Assembly (NCBI GenBank): GCA_035352895.1
Contig: DAOPYN010000009.1
Coordinates: forward strand, 32,990 to 96,989
Reading direction: 5' to 3'
DNA length: 64,000 nucleotides
Source: UBA5070 sp035352895
Lineage (GTDB): Bacteria; Fibrobacterota; Fibrobacteria; UBA5070
The notes beneath the pieces were generated by a model, which was not told the origin of the DNA, searched no databases, and was given only the letters and a program-made list of their open reading frames with translations. The translations under genes and the position numbers were made by a program. Positions within the stretch are counted from its first letter, which is position 1. Each line of letters starts with the position of its first letter. Shown here in pieces: positions 44,228 to 53,728 of the stretch.

Positions 44228-44670
44228 GTGAAAGGATCCAATTCAGGAGGTCAAGTGGCAAGAGTCGTCCTCTAGGTGGAGGAGATTGGTGTTGAAAGCC
44301 TGCGTTCATGTGCGGCCCGCCCCTTCGCGACGGTTCGCATATGGAGCTGGGCGGGAAGTGTCCGCTGTTTCGTCGGAGGGATTCCAGCTGGACGAAGGTT
44401 CGTTGCGGAGGTTTCCGAGCAGATGGACCCTGCATTTTCCGGGTGGACGCTTGATGGAATTCCTGAAAATCCGCGAAATTGGCGGAATTCGGGGGTTTGC
44501 ATTTTCCTGGAAGGGCGAAGTTCGGTCTCGACCGGGGTTTCGTGAAGAGTCGACCTCGCTTTCGATTACCGCCGAGGAAGTTTTTGGCCCCATCGTTGTC
44601 TCCAGGTGCAGAAGCCGCGGCGATGAGCCATCTTTGGTTTCTGCTGAAACGCTTCAGAGGGAGGCACTCC
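44228..44670. other. 443-base leader between histidine kinase and GH51-type gene
   Basis: This divergent promoter region is moderately GC-rich. A GGAATTC block occurs twice ~28 bases apart (near 44457 and 44483). A frame of 89 codons on the plus strand is open but has no protein character. I did not find a riboswitch or clear promoter boxes. Confidence 0.35.
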
Positions 44671-47322
44671 ATGAGATCCAACAAATATCTGGCGCTATGC
44701 GCGGCCCTGGTCGCCGCCGGCGTCTCACCATCCTGGAGCGGCCTGTTCGCTCCCGTGGGAGGCGCGGCTCCCAAGGAGGCCAAGAAGGCTCCGTCGGTGT
44801 TCGCCGACGACTGGCTGGACATGGACGAGAAGATGGATGGACCCACCAAGGCCCAGTTGAAGCTGGACGACGCGGTGGTGGGATCGTTCTTCATCGACGG
44901 CATTCCCACCGGGGGACCGTTCTCGTACGTGTACGGGGGCAAGACCGTCTCCAAGGAGCTACCCAGTTCCACCTCCGGGAACAAGGGGGTGTTCGCGACC
45001 TACATCGACAACGACTGGTCGGGGGTGACCCTTTCCGTGGGTGTCGACAAGTTCCTGGATCTGGCACCCTACCGCAAGACCGGCACGGTGACCTTCTGGA
45101 TCAAGGCGGGGCCGGAATCCAAGAAGTTCTTCATCGGGCTTCTGGACAACCAGGGCAAGGACGCCGTGGGCAACGAGAAGAAGGTCCAGACCAAGGTGGT
45201 GGGCGACGGCTACGTGGTCTTCAAGGAAGGCGAATGGAGCCAGGTGCGCATTCCTCTCAAGGCCTTCCTGGACGACGGCGTGTACTGGGACGCCAAGGGC
45301 AGCAAGGAAGTGCCTTCCAAGGTCGACTGGAGCAAGATCCAGGAATTCCGGCTCTCCATCGGCCGCGACGAGAACAAGGTGGGCAAGGGCAAGCCGGTGA
45401 TCTTCTACCTGGACCAGATCCAGATCACCAAGACCGCCAACGGCATCTACGATCCGGACGCCTATTGGGACGCGTTCAAGTCCGATGCGGCCGACGCGAC
45501 CGTGGACGACTTCACCCGGACCGCGGCCGCCTGGAAGAGCGCCAACGGGAACACCGCCACCATCAAGACCCAGGTGGGCGACTTCCCCAAGCCTCCCCCG
45601 GCAGGACTCTCCGGCAAGGCCATCAAGGTGGACTTCAAGCCCGGCGACTGGTACGACTTCTTCGTGCGCGCCGAGGATGCCAAGGGACTGGCGGTCGATT
45701 ACTCCAAGCACTACGCGTTGAGCTTCTGGCTGTACACGGACAAGTCCTACCAGTCGATCGACGTGACCATCCAGGACAAGGGATCCGAGTACTTCATCAC
45801 CAAGGCCGGCGCCACCCGCGGATGGAACCAGATCCTGGTCCCGTTCCGCAACTTCTCCAAGTTCCCCTACTACCAGCCTCCGCAGGCGGTCCAGAACAAC
45901 AAGCTGGATCTGGATGGCATCGTGCAGCTGGGCTTCAAGCCGGGCGGCGACATCCCCGGCACCCTCTGGGTGGGCGGAATCAAGGTGACCAACGCCCGCG
46001 AGATCAAGAAGGAAGCGGCTCCGGCGGAGCTGGCCGCGGTCTTCCAGGCCAACCCGAAGAAAACCGTCCAGGCGATCGGCGACATCTACGGCGTGAACGT
46101 GGGCCTGTGGGCGCCCGAGCTGATCGACGCGACTTCGCTTTCCGTCCAAAAGCCGATGGGCATGGGCGTGGTGCGCTATCCCGGTGGCCTCCGTTCCGAC
46201 GAGGAGGACTGGAAGAAGACCATCGAGAAGAAGGACTTCCACGTGGATACCGACGAGTTCCTGGACTGGGCGTCGCAAGCCGGGATCCGTCCGATGTTCA
46301 CCGCCAACGTGGGCGATGGCACTCCCGCCATGGCCGCCGAATGGGTGAGGTACGTGAACAAGACCCGCACCAAGGGGCCCAAGGTGCAGCTGTGGGAGAT
46401 CGGCAACGAGATCTACGGCAACTGGCACAAGTACTACGACAAGTGGGGCAAGGACGGCGGCACCGCCTACGGCAAGGCCGTGCGTGAATACGTGAAGGCC
46501 ATGAAGGCCGTGGATCCCACCATCAAGGTCACCGCGGTGTGGATGCTCAACGGCTCCTGGAACAAGGCCGTCTTCAAGGAAGTGGCCGACGTGGTCGACG
46601 GCGTGAACGTCCACCACTACGCGCAGGGCGCCAACTCCGAGAACGACGTGGGTCTGCTGGCGGTGAGCTCGGAAGCCGACGAACTGATGCGCGACGTGCG
46701 CAAGCAGGTGGAAGAGCTGGGCGTGAAGGGCAAGAAGTACGACATCTGGCTCACGGAATGGAACTCGGTGGACTTCAACCCGGGCCCCCAGATCCTGTCG
46801 CACGTGGAAGGCGTGTTCGTCGCCGACTACCTGGGACACCTCGCCCAGAGCCCCATCCAGGTGGCCAACCTGTGGGCCCTGTACAACGGTCGCGACAAGC
46901 GCATGGGAGACTACGGATTGCTGTCCGTGGGCGCCGATCCGCAAGGCCAGAACGCCAAGCGTCCCTCGTACTTCGCCTTCTCGATGATGGCCAACGCGCT
47001 CACCGGCACCTTGCTGGAAGGCGCGTCCAACCAGGAGAACCTCTCCGGCTGGATTTCCAAGCGCCCCGACGGGAAGACCGCCATCGTGTTCGTCAACAAG
47101 AGCGCCGAGACCGACTACAAGACCACCTTGAAGGTTCCGGGGCTCAAGGGCGAGGCCACGGTGAGCATCCTCACCAAGGAGAACTCCGGCGGTCTCAAGA
47201 CCCAGGAGGCAACGGGCGCCACCTACGACCAGTCCGGTCCCAAGGTGGAGAAGATGCAACTGGCCGACGGTGCCACGATCGTGGTGCCCAAGCACGCGGT
47301 CATGACCATCGTGTTCAACTGA
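44671..47322 (+). CDS. Secreted GH51-like glycosidase/endoglucanase with tandem CBM-like modules (883 aa)
   Basis: A signal peptide follows the ATG at 44671, which has AGGGAGG upstream. Two jelly-roll CBM11-like modules span about 60-265 (GTVTFWIKAGPESKKFFIGL) and 270-445 (YALSFWLYTDKSYQSIDVTI). The catalytic barrel holds the clan GH-A glutamates: WEIGNE (acid/base E580) and LTEWNS (nucleophile E696). A beta-domain closes the protein (KTAIVFVNKSAETDYKTTLK). The architecture resembles Fibrobacter GH51 endoglucanases that carry a CBM11, but arabinofuranosidase activity cannot be ruled out. Both a cellulase role and a link to the nearby GH94 are inferred. Confidence 0.85.
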   Translation: MRSNKYLALCAALVAAGVSPSWSGLFAPVGGAAPKEAKKAPSVFADDWLDMDEKMDGPTKAQLKLDDAVVGSFFIDGIPTGGPFSYVYGGKTVSKELPSSTSGNKGVFATYIDNDWSGVTLSVGVDKFLDLAPYRKTGTVTFWIKAGPESKKFFIGLLDNQGKDAVGNEKKVQTKVVGDGYVVFKEGEWSQVRIPLKAFLDDGVYWDAKGSKEVPSKVDWSKIQEFRLSIGRDENKVGKGKPVIFYLDQIQITKTANGIYDPDAYWDAFKSDAADATVDDFTRTAAAWKSANGNTATIKTQVGDFPKPPPAGLSGKAIKVDFKPGDWYDFFVRAEDAKGLAVDYSKHYALSFWLYTDKSYQSIDVTIQDKGSEYFITKAGATRGWNQILVPFRNFSKFPYYQPPQAVQNNKLDLDGIVQLGFKPGGDIPGTLWVGGIKVTNAREIKKEAAPAELAAVFQANPKKTVQAIGDIYGVNVGLWAPELIDATSLSVQKPMGMGVVRYPGGLRSDEEDWKKTIEKKDFHVDTDEFLDWASQAGIRPMFTANVGDGTPAMAAEWVRYVNKTRTKGPKVQLWEIGNEIYGNWHKYYDKWGKDGGTAYGKAVREYVKAMKAVDPTIKVTAVWMLNGSWNKAVFKEVADVVDGVNVHHYAQGANSENDVGLLAVSSEADELMRDVRKQVEELGVKGKKYDIWLTEWNSVDFNPGPQILSHVEGVFVADYLGHLAQSPIQVANLWALYNGRDKRMGDYGLLSVGADPQGQNAKRPSYFAFSMMANALTGTLLEGASNQENLSGWISKRPDGKTAIVFVNKSAETDYKTTLKVPGLKGEATVSILTKENSGGLKTQEATGATYDQSGPKVEKMQLADGATIVVPKHAVMTIVFN

Positions 47323-47335
47323 AGGGGGAACTCGC

Positions 47336-47367
47336 CGCCGCGGAACGATTGCGATCGTTCCACGGCG
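47336..47367. terminator. Hairpin after GH51-type gene
   Basis: CGCCGCGGAACGAT and ATCGTTCCACGGCG pair around TGCG with one mismatch, starting 13 bases past the stop. No U-run follows immediately; the second hairpin supplies it. Confidence 0.6.
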
Positions 47368-47399
47368 GACCGGATTTGCGCTCAAGGACGTTGATCGAA

Positions 47400-47426
47400 G
47401 GCCTCGGGCGATTGCCCGGGGCTTTT
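47400..47426. terminator. Rho-independent terminator shared with trpB2
   Basis: GCCTCGGGC-GATT-GCCCGGGGC is followed by TTTTT on the plus strand. It lies between two convergent genes. Confidence 0.8.
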
Positions 47427-47429
47427 TCG

Positions 47430-48734
47430 CTACATGTTCAGACTGCCCGTCCGATAGGCCTCGTAGCTGGCCAGATCCAGCAATCCGTGGCCGGAGAGGT
47501 TGAACACGATCACCCGCTTCTTGCCTTCCTTCTTGGCCTCCAGGGCCTCGTCGATGGCGGCCTTGATGGCGTGGCTGGACTCCGGTGCGGGAATCAGGCC
47601 TTCCGTCTGCGCGAACAGGGTCGCCGCGGCGAACACGTCCAGCTGCTCGTAGGCGCGCGGCTCCACCATCCCGAGGCTGTGCAGATGGCTCACCAGCGGG
47701 GCCATGCCGTGGTAGCGCAGGCCGCCCGCATGCAGCGCCGGGGGCATGAAGTCGTTGCCCATCGTGTACATCTTCAGAAGAGGCGTCATCATCGCCGTGT
47801 CGCCGAAGTCGTAGCGGAACTCGCCCTTGGTCAGCGAGGGGCAGCTGGCGGGCTCCACGGCCACCAAGCGAGTCTTGCGGCCTTCCGTGAGGTTCTGTCT
47901 CGCGAAGGGGAAGGCGATTCCCGCGAAGTTGGAACCACCGCCGGCGCAACCGATCACCACGTCGGGGAATTCGCCGGCCAGTTCCATCTGCTGGATGGCT
48001 TCCATGCCGATCACCGTCTGGTGGTGGCACACGTGGTTGAGCACGCTGCCCAACGCGTACTTGGTTCCCGGATGGGTGACGGTGTCTTCCACCGCCTCGG
48101 AAATGGCGATTCCCAGCGAACCGACCGTGTGCGGGTCTTCCTCGCGGATCTTGCGACCGAAAGCGGTCTCCTGCGAGGGGCTCGAATGGCAGGTGGCGCC
48201 CCAGGTCTCCATGGCCATGCGGCGATAGGGCTTCTGGCGGTAGCTGGAGGCCACCATGTACACGATGCACTCCAGCCCGAAGAGCTTGCAGGCCATGGCA
48301 AGCGAACTGCCCCACTGGCCGGCACCGGTCTCGGTGGCCAGGCGCTTGACGCCGTCCTTGCGGTTGTACCAGGCCTGGGGAACGGCCGAATTCGGTTTGT
48401 GGGATCCCGCCGGCGAGGCCCCCTCGTACTTGTAGTAGATGTGGGCGGGGGTGTCGAGGGCCTTCTCCAGGCGCACGGAGCGCATCAGGGGCGTGGGGCG
48501 CCACAAGGACAGCACATCCCGGATTTCCTCGGGGATGGGGATCCATCGTTCGGTGGAGAACTCCTGCTCCACGATGGAAGGTGGGAAGATGGCCAGCATG
48601 TCCTCGGGCTTGGCCGGCTGCTGGGTCCCCGGATGCATGTGCGGGGCCATGGGGGTGGGGAAGTCGGCGGTGATGTTGTACCACGCCTGGGGGATGTCCT
48701 TCTGGACCAGATCGAAACGAGTGGCGGCGCCCAT
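47430..48734 (-). CDS. TrpB2-type tryptophan synthase beta-like protein (434 aa)
   Basis: A PLP enzyme that makes tryptophan from indole and serine. The Schiff-base lysine lies in GASPAGSHKPNSA and the phosphate loop is GCAGGGSNFAG. The N-terminal extension and RWIPIPEEIRDVLSLWRPTP mark the TrpB2 class, which often acts without TrpA. No other trp genes adjoin it. Confidence 0.93.
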   Translation of the reverse strand: MGAATRFDLVQKDIPQAWYNITADFPTPMAPHMHPGTQQPAKPEDMLAIFPPSIVEQEFSTERWIPIPEEIRDVLSLWRPTPLMRSVRLEKALDTPAHIYYKYEGASPAGSHKPNSAVPQAWYNRKDGVKRLATETGAGQWGSSLAMACKLFGLECIVYMVASSYRQKPYRRMAMETWGATCHSSPSQETAFGRKIREEDPHTVGSLGIAISEAVEDTVTHPGTKYALGSVLNHVCHHQTVIGMEAIQQMELAGEFPDVVIGCAGGGSNFAGIAFPFARQNLTEGRKTRLVAVEPASCPSLTKGEFRYDFGDTAMMTPLLKMYTMGNDFMPPALHAGGLRYHGMAPLVSHLHSLGMVEPRAYEQLDVFAAATLFAQTEGLIPAPESSHAIKAAIDEALEAKKEGKKRVIVFNLSGHGLLDLASYEAYRTGSLNM

Positions 48735-48834
48735 GGAATCTCCTGTGAACCGTCCGGGCCGACCATCGCCCCGGAGAAACGGCCAGTGGCCGTGGAAGGG
48801 ATCATCTTACGGCCAGAAGCTTAGTTTCGCAGGC

Positions 48835-49626
48835 CTACTGAGTCCACCTCTCCAAAAAGCGCGCCACTCCGTCGTCGTCGCTGGTGGCGGTGGTGAACTT
48901 CGCGGCCGCCTGGACGCGTTCGGGGGCGTTGCCCATCGCCACGCCCCATCCGGCCAGGCGCAACATGCCCTCGTCGGTGACGTCGTCGCCGAAGGCCGAC
49001 ACTTCCGACCAGGAGATCCCTCGGTGTCGGATCCATTCGTCCAGCGCGTGGTGCTTGGCCACCCGTGGGGCGTGGATCTGCGCGTAGAGGCCGGCGTCGG
49101 TCACATCGATCTGCGCCCGTGGTCCCAGGGTCCGGAGGAGAGCTTCCGCGAAACCGGGACAGTCCTCCAGTCCCGCCAAGATCTTGGGGGGTGTGCCATC
49201 GGGCAGGTCCTGGAAGGGGACCACCTGGAAGCCTGGACCCCATAGATGGGTCACGTCCCGGTTGGAGTAGAGGGCTCCGTCCAACTCCACGCAAAGCAAC
49301 GGAGTCGGCGAGAATTCCAAGGCGAGTCCGGCCACTTCCGGGAGGATGCCTCGCTCCAGGAAGCATCGATGGAACTCCGCGCCGCCGTGGAGCACCTGGG
49401 CGCCGTTGTGGGCGATCCAAACGGCATCCTTGAGTTCCGGGGGGACCAGCTTCCCGATCATCAGGGGCGATCTGGCGGTGGCCACCGCGAGTTCGACTCC
49501 TTTGGCGAGCATTCCGCGCAAGGCCTTGCGGGTGCGTTCGGAGGTGGTCTTGTCGGACCGCAGCAGGGTGCCGTCCAGATCGAAGGCGACGAGCCGTGGA
49601 CGAGGTACGGATGCGAAGGTTTCCAT
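48835..49626 (-). CDS. Cof-type HAD-family phosphatase (263 aa)
   Basis: Motif I is DLDGTLLRSD, motif II is VATARSP and motif IV is FGDDVTDEGML. A type C2B cap lies between them. It is a cytoplasmic sugar-phosphate/nucleotide phosphatase of unknown substrate. The standard length and an intact active site suggest it is functional. Confidence 0.92.
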   Translation of the reverse strand: METFASVPRPRLVAFDLDGTLLRSDKTTSERTRKALRGMLAKGVELAVATARSPLMIGKLVPPELKDAVWIAHNGAQVLHGGAEFHRCFLERGILPEVAGLALEFSPTPLLCVELDGALYSNRDVTHLWGPGFQVVPFQDLPDGTPPKILAGLEDCPGFAEALLRTLGPRAQIDVTDAGLYAQIHAPRVAKHHALDEWIRHRGISWSEVSAFGDDVTDEGMLRLAGWGVAMGNAPERVQAAAKFTTATSDDDGVARFLERWTQ

Positions 49627-49701
49627 CGGGAGAAGGTAGCTCGAGGAAGGAATGGACCACCCCGCAGCAAGCCCCCCCAGGGGGGCGTGACCCGAAGGGA
49701 C

Positions 49702-50772
49702 TCACTTCTTGCGGGTCTTCCCCACCTTCCAGCGCGGAGGCCCCAGCATGAAATCCACCAGTGCGGGATCCGCGTTGGGGCGCCCTCCCCACAGGGCCAG
49801 GTAGTTGTTGGCCTCGTCGGAGCCCAGTACCTCCCAGCGGGCGCGCACGTATTCCAGCACCAGAGCCGGCGAGATCCTGAGATCCCAGTCGGACTTCCGT
49901 TCCAGGGAATCGGCGAGTCCGGCGCGGTCGAATTCCGACAGGGCCGAATCCGGGCGCCCCATGGTCATCCATCCGCGGCCCATCAGCGTGTGTTTCTGGA
50001 AGCGGCCTTGGGGCCATCCGAAAGCCGCGTCGGGGATGGGAGCCAGCATTCCCACGGCATCGCGACCGAAGCCGCTGTGGTAGGCCGCCTGGGCGATGCG
50101 CATGACGTTTCCCGCCTGGGGGCGGCCCGTAGCCGGGCGCGCCAGCCGGTTGGCGGCGGCCACCGCGTCGCGCACGGAGGTTTCCTGGCCGGTCACGATC
50201 CGGGGCCAGGGGGGAGGTGTCCTGAGTCTGCCGCTCTTGACCCACTCCAAGCATTTCCTGTCAAACGAATACTGGTCCACCAGGCGTCCCCGTTCCACAT
50301 CGGCGGCCCATGTGGAGGTCCAGCCCGCGATGGAGCTCAAGCAGGCGGTGGACCTGGCGTCCAGCCGGCAGAGCGAATCGGAGGTGGCCTTCTGGGTCTT
50401 GCGGGAAGGCGTGGAGCTGGAGGGAAAGGCGGTGCGCAGGAGCGTCAGGGTGTCGTCCATCCGGGCGTGCTGGCGCTTGAGCTGTGACAGGTTCCATTCC
50501 GCCGTCCGCTGCGCGGCCAGGCAGAGCGAGTCGCCGCCGCAGGCTTCGCGGGACTTGCGCACGGTAGCGCCGGAAGCCTGGATGCGCTCCAGGAGCTGCG
50601 AGATGTCCGCCTGGAGATCTCCCACGCGTTTTTTGGGATCGGTGGTCCAGAGCCGGTCGGCGCGCTGGGCTCCCAGCTCGCAACGCAGGGAGTCGTCCGC
50701 CGACCGGGGGGCGGAGTGGACGACGGAGGCCAGGAAATGGATCGACAAGGCCAGAGGCAGGGTTGAGCGCAT
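49702..50772 (-). CDS. Secreted hypothetical protein, Cys-containing (356 aa)
   Basis: A signal peptide (LPLALSIHFLASVVHSA) precedes a helical region with several Cys (ACGGDSLCLAAQR, STACLSS). The C-terminal half has TPR-like helices (IAQAAYHSGFGRDAVGMLAP, MGRPDSALSEFDRAGLAD). No family is recognised. A hydrophilic basic tail ends the protein. Confidence 0.75.
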   Translation of the reverse strand: MRSTLPLALSIHFLASVVHSAPRSADDSLRCELGAQRADRLWTTDPKKRVGDLQADISQLLERIQASGATVRKSREACGGDSLCLAAQRTAEWNLSQLKRQHARMDDTLTLLRTAFPSSSTPSRKTQKATSDSLCRLDARSTACLSSIAGWTSTWAADVERGRLVDQYSFDRKCLEWVKSGRLRTPPPWPRIVTGQETSVRDAVAAANRLARPATGRPQAGNVMRIAQAAYHSGFGRDAVGMLAPIPDAAFGWPQGRFQKHTLMGRGWMTMGRPDSALSEFDRAGLADSLERKSDWDLRISPALVLEYVRARWEVLGSDEANNYLALWGGRPNADPALVDFMLGPPRWKVGKTRKK

Positions 50773-50804
50773 CTGGCCAAGTTAGGCACACTCCGGGGAA
50801 TCGC

Positions 50805-51419
50805 TCAAGACCTGCGGACGAAACCTCCTCCCTCGTAGATCCGCACGGGTCGACCCCGCATCAGCTGGTCGTGGCGCTCCCACAGCGATCCGCGCCGCGA
50901 AGCCTCGGCCTCGCGACCCTGGCCGGCGATCTTTTCCGCCAGTCGAGCGAAGGCCAGGGCGCGATTTTGGTGCTGGGACCTCTCTTCGCTTGCCTGGGCG
51001 CAGAGGCCGGTGTCGGGATCGGTCACGCGCACCGCCGATTCCGTCTTGTTCACGTGCTGTCCTCCCGCTCCCCCCGAGCGCATGGTCTCGATCACCCACC
51101 GTCGTTTGACGGGTTCCGTCGAGGTCGGCGGGTCGGGGAGGACCGCGACGTCCACGAACCAGTTCTTCCTGCGGTGGCCGGGGCGGTCGGAGCTCTCCGC
51201 GATCCACTGGACGGTCCCTCCGGCCTGGAGGTCGCCCAGGTCGCCTGCGTCGGTGGAAAGGAGCGCGGAACGCCAGCCTCCGCGTTCGTCGACTTCGCAG
51301 GAAAGAATCTCCACGCGGCATCGGGTGGCGGAAAGCTCCTTGGAAAGGGCCTCGGCCAGGTGGCGCACCGCGCGGGCGCATTCCACCGGGCCTCGGCCCG
51401 CGCTGATCTGGATCCACAT
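50805..51419 (-). CDS. prfH: Peptide chain release factor homologue PrfH (204 aa)
   Basis: A short class I release-factor-like protein with the catalytic GGQ loop (RSGGAGGQHVNKTESAVRVT) and SEERSQHQNRALAF after it. The usual codon-recognition domain is missing, consistent with PrfH. It starts 2 bases after the rtcB stop. Published work on RtcB2-PrfH shows repair and rescue of ribosomes cleaved in the decoding centre. Confidence 0.93.
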   Translation of the reverse strand: MWIQISAGRGPVECARAVRHLAEALSKELSATRCRVEILSCEVDERGGWRSALLSTDAGDLGDLQAGGTVQWIAESSDRPGHRRKNWFVDVAVLPDPPTSTEPVKRRWVIETMRSGGAGGQHVNKTESAVRVTDPDTGLCAQASEERSQHQNRALAFARLAEKIAGQGREAEASRRGSLWERHDQLMRGRPVRIYEGGGFVRRS

Positions 51420-51421
51420 GG

Positions 51422-52525
51422 TCAGGCCGCCTTGAAGTTGTAGACCGGGCGGAGGATCTCCTCCACCGTGGCGGTGGCTCCAAGGAGATCCAGGATCTCC
51501 TTGGCCGGCTTGTACGCCTGCGGGGACTCGTCCAGGGTCCGTTCGCCGACGCAGCTCGACCAGATCCCGCGCATGCTGTGTCGGAACTTGTCCAGATCGA
51601 TGCTCTCCCGGGCCTTCCTGCGGCTCATCCGCCGTCCCGCCCCGTGGGGTGCCGAGACGTTCCATTCCTCGTTCCCGAGCCCCGTGGCCAGCACCACCCC
51701 GTCGCGCATGTTCAGGGGGATGGCGATCCTGGTTCCCGCCGGGGCCGCCACCGCGCCCTTGCGCAGGATGCGGCTCTCGGTGTCCATGTAGTTGTGGGAC
51801 GTCTCGATGGTGGTTTGGAGCGATGCGCCCAGGTGGGCGAAGATCCTCTCCGCCATGCGGAGGCGGTTGCCGCGGGCGAAGGCCTGCGCCACCTCGAGGT
51901 CGGCCAGGTATTCGGAAAGCCGCGCGCCGTCCAGCCAGGGCGAGCCCCTCCCGTCGCGGTGGATGCGCGCGTGGGTGGTGGCGCGGGCCTGGTGGTGCTC
52001 GGCCACGGCCTTGCCGAAGGTGCGCGAGCCGCTGTGGATGCAAAGCCACAGATCGCCGGATTCGGACCTGTCCACCTCGATGAAGTGGTTGCCGCCGCCC
52101 AGCGTCCCGAAGGCGCGCAGGCAGTCGCCGGTGTCGGCGCCCACGCGGCGGCAGACCTCGGCCACCCGCGCGGACAGTTCCGGGTCCATCCCGGGATCGA
52201 TCTCGGCGTGGCGGGACGTGCCCGACGGGACCTTGCGGCGGATGAAGCGGTCGAGCTTGTCGCAGTCCAGCCTCCTCCGTCCGATCTTCGCGGCCAGCAC
52301 GCCGCAACCGATGTCCACTCCGATCTCGTAGGGGTTCACCCGGTCGTCGATGGTGGCGGTGAATCCAACCAGACAATTCTTGCCGGCGTGGACGTCCGGC
52401 ATGATCCTGATCTTCTGGTGGAGATGGACCTCGTCGTCGCAGAGGGCCTTGATCTGGAGGAGGGCTTCCTGCTCCAGGCTTTTCGCGTACACCACGGCGG
52501 TGGCGCAGCATCCTTGGATTTCCAT
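51422..52525 (-). CDS. rtcB: RNA 3'-phosphate ligase RtcB, PrfH-linked type (367 aa)
   Basis: Mn/GTP-dependent RNA ligase with all key motifs: VDIGCGV (metal Cys), GGGNHFIEV, HSGSRTFG and the guanylylated His in APHGAGRRMSR. The start was taken at the ATG at 52525 (MEIQGCCATAVVYAKSLEQE), because the 42 codons upstream look non-coding. It precedes prfH in the same operon. Confidence 0.94.
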   Translation of the reverse strand: MEIQGCCATAVVYAKSLEQEALLQIKALCDDEVHLHQKIRIMPDVHAGKNCLVGFTATIDDRVNPYEIGVDIGCGVLAAKIGRRRLDCDKLDRFIRRKVPSGTSRHAEIDPGMDPELSARVAEVCRRVGADTGDCLRAFGTLGGGNHFIEVDRSESGDLWLCIHSGSRTFGKAVAEHHQARATTHARIHRDGRGSPWLDGARLSEYLADLEVAQAFARGNRLRMAERIFAHLGASLQTTIETSHNYMDTESRILRKGAVAAPAGTRIAIPLNMRDGVVLATGLGNEEWNVSAPHGAGRRMSRRKARESIDLDKFRHSMRGIWSSCVGERTLDESPQAYKPAKEILDLLGATATVEEILRPVYNFKAA

Positions 52526-52852
52526 GGCGTGTCGTTCCTTGCGGACATCGGGGTCCGCGGAGAGATGTCTGTCAAAGCCCGTCGCGGGTTCTTCCGACGA
52601 CGGAGCGGGAAGCGGATCGATCCGCTCCTCGGATGGGATTCCGGTGGCCATGTTCGGCTTTCTCGGAAAGAGGGCAACGATGGACGGATCCGGTGGAGGG
52701 CAGGCCTCGCCGGGTCGTCTAGGGATGGGAAGTCGGGATTTGGGTCGTTACTGTCGTTGCATGGGTTGTGGACCTCGCAGGTTGCAGGTCAGCGCGCTAA
52801 TCTATCGCGCGGAAAACCCAAAAGCAATAGGGCGGTGCATTTTTCTTCCATC
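52526..52852. other. Divergent intergenic region, rtcB/oxyR
   Basis: About 330 bases between divergent starts. An in-frame extension of rtcB runs into it (to 52651) but lacks family similarity. It holds the promoters for both genes; I could not place their boxes with confidence. Confidence 0.4.
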
Positions 52853-53728
52853 ATGAATCTTCGGGACCTGGAATACTTCGTGGCGGTGGCGGAATTGGGC
52901 CACTTCGGGAAGGCGGCCGACCGCTGCTTCTGCACGCAGCCCACCCTGTCCGGGCAGCTGCGCAAGCTGGAAGACGAACTGGGCTCGCCCCTGTTCGAAC
53001 GGATGCCCCAGGGAGTGCGGCTCACCGCGCTGGGATCCCAGTGCCTGGGGGTCGCCCGGGAGGCCCTCGCCGCCTCGCGGCGCATCCTGGATCTGGGGCG
53101 GGCCGCCCGCGATCCCGAGGCGGGAGACCTGCTTCTGGCGGCCATTCCCACCATCGGCCCCTACCTGTGGCCCTCGCTTCTGCACATGACCCGGGGCGCC
53201 TTCCCGCAGATGCACCTGCTGTTGCGCGAGGAGCAGACCCGGGTGCTCCTGGAATCGCTGCGCGCGGGCAAGGTGGACGCCGGGGTGCTCGCCTTGCCCC
53301 TGGAGGGCGCCAATCTGGAGATCCATCCCCTCTGGGAGGAGCCGTTCGTGCTGGCGGTGGGTGCGGAGCATCCCCTGGCCGGTCGCAACCGCGCCTCCCT
53401 GGAGGATCTGGACGGTTTGCCCATCCTGCTTCTGGAGGAGGGACACTGCCTGCGCGAGCAGGCCCTGGAAGTCTGCCGCCTGCACGGCGCCTGGGAGCGC
53501 GACGGATTCCGGGCCACCAGCCTGGAGACCCTGCGGCAACTGGTGAGATCGGGCATGGGAGCCACCCTGCTGCCCGCCTCGGCGGCGGAACCCGCGACGG
53601 ATCTTGTCCTGATCCCCTTCGTGGATCCGCCCGTCCGCACGGTGGGCCTGGTCCACCGCAAGGGGCATCCGCGCTCGGGCGTGTTCCCCCGCCTGGCCGA
53701 GGCCATGCGCCACGGAAGGCCGTTCTAG
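52853..53728 (+). CDS. oxyR: OxyR-type LysR peroxide-sensing regulator (291 aa)
   Basis: A LysR winged helix (RDLEYFVAVAELGHFGKAAD, CTQPTLSGQLRKLEDELG) is followed by the substrate domain. The redox pair is preserved at exactly the E. coli numbering, Cys199 (EGHCLREQAL) and Cys208 (EVCRLHG), with FRATSLETLRQLV after it. It should activate peroxide-defence genes when the disulphide forms. It converges on a kinase gene through a CTAG stop overlap. Confidence 0.94.
   Translation: MNLRDLEYFVAVAELGHFGKAADRCFCTQPTLSGQLRKLEDELGSPLFERMPQGVRLTALGSQCLGVAREALAASRRILDLGRAARDPEAGDLLLAAIPTIGPYLWPSLLHMTRGAFPQMHLLLREEQTRVLLESLRAGKVDAGVLALPLEGANLEIHPLWEEPFVLAVGAEHPLAGRNRASLEDLDGLPILLLEEGHCLREQALEVCRLHGAWERDGFRATSLETLRQLVRSGMGATLLPASAAEPATDLVLIPFVDPPVRTVGLVHRKGHPRSGVFPRLAEAMRHGRPF

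Noticed and set aside
44276..44545. 89-codon gene upstream of the GH51-type gene
   Set aside because: No ribosome site, composition like non-coding sequence, and it lies in a divergent promoter region.
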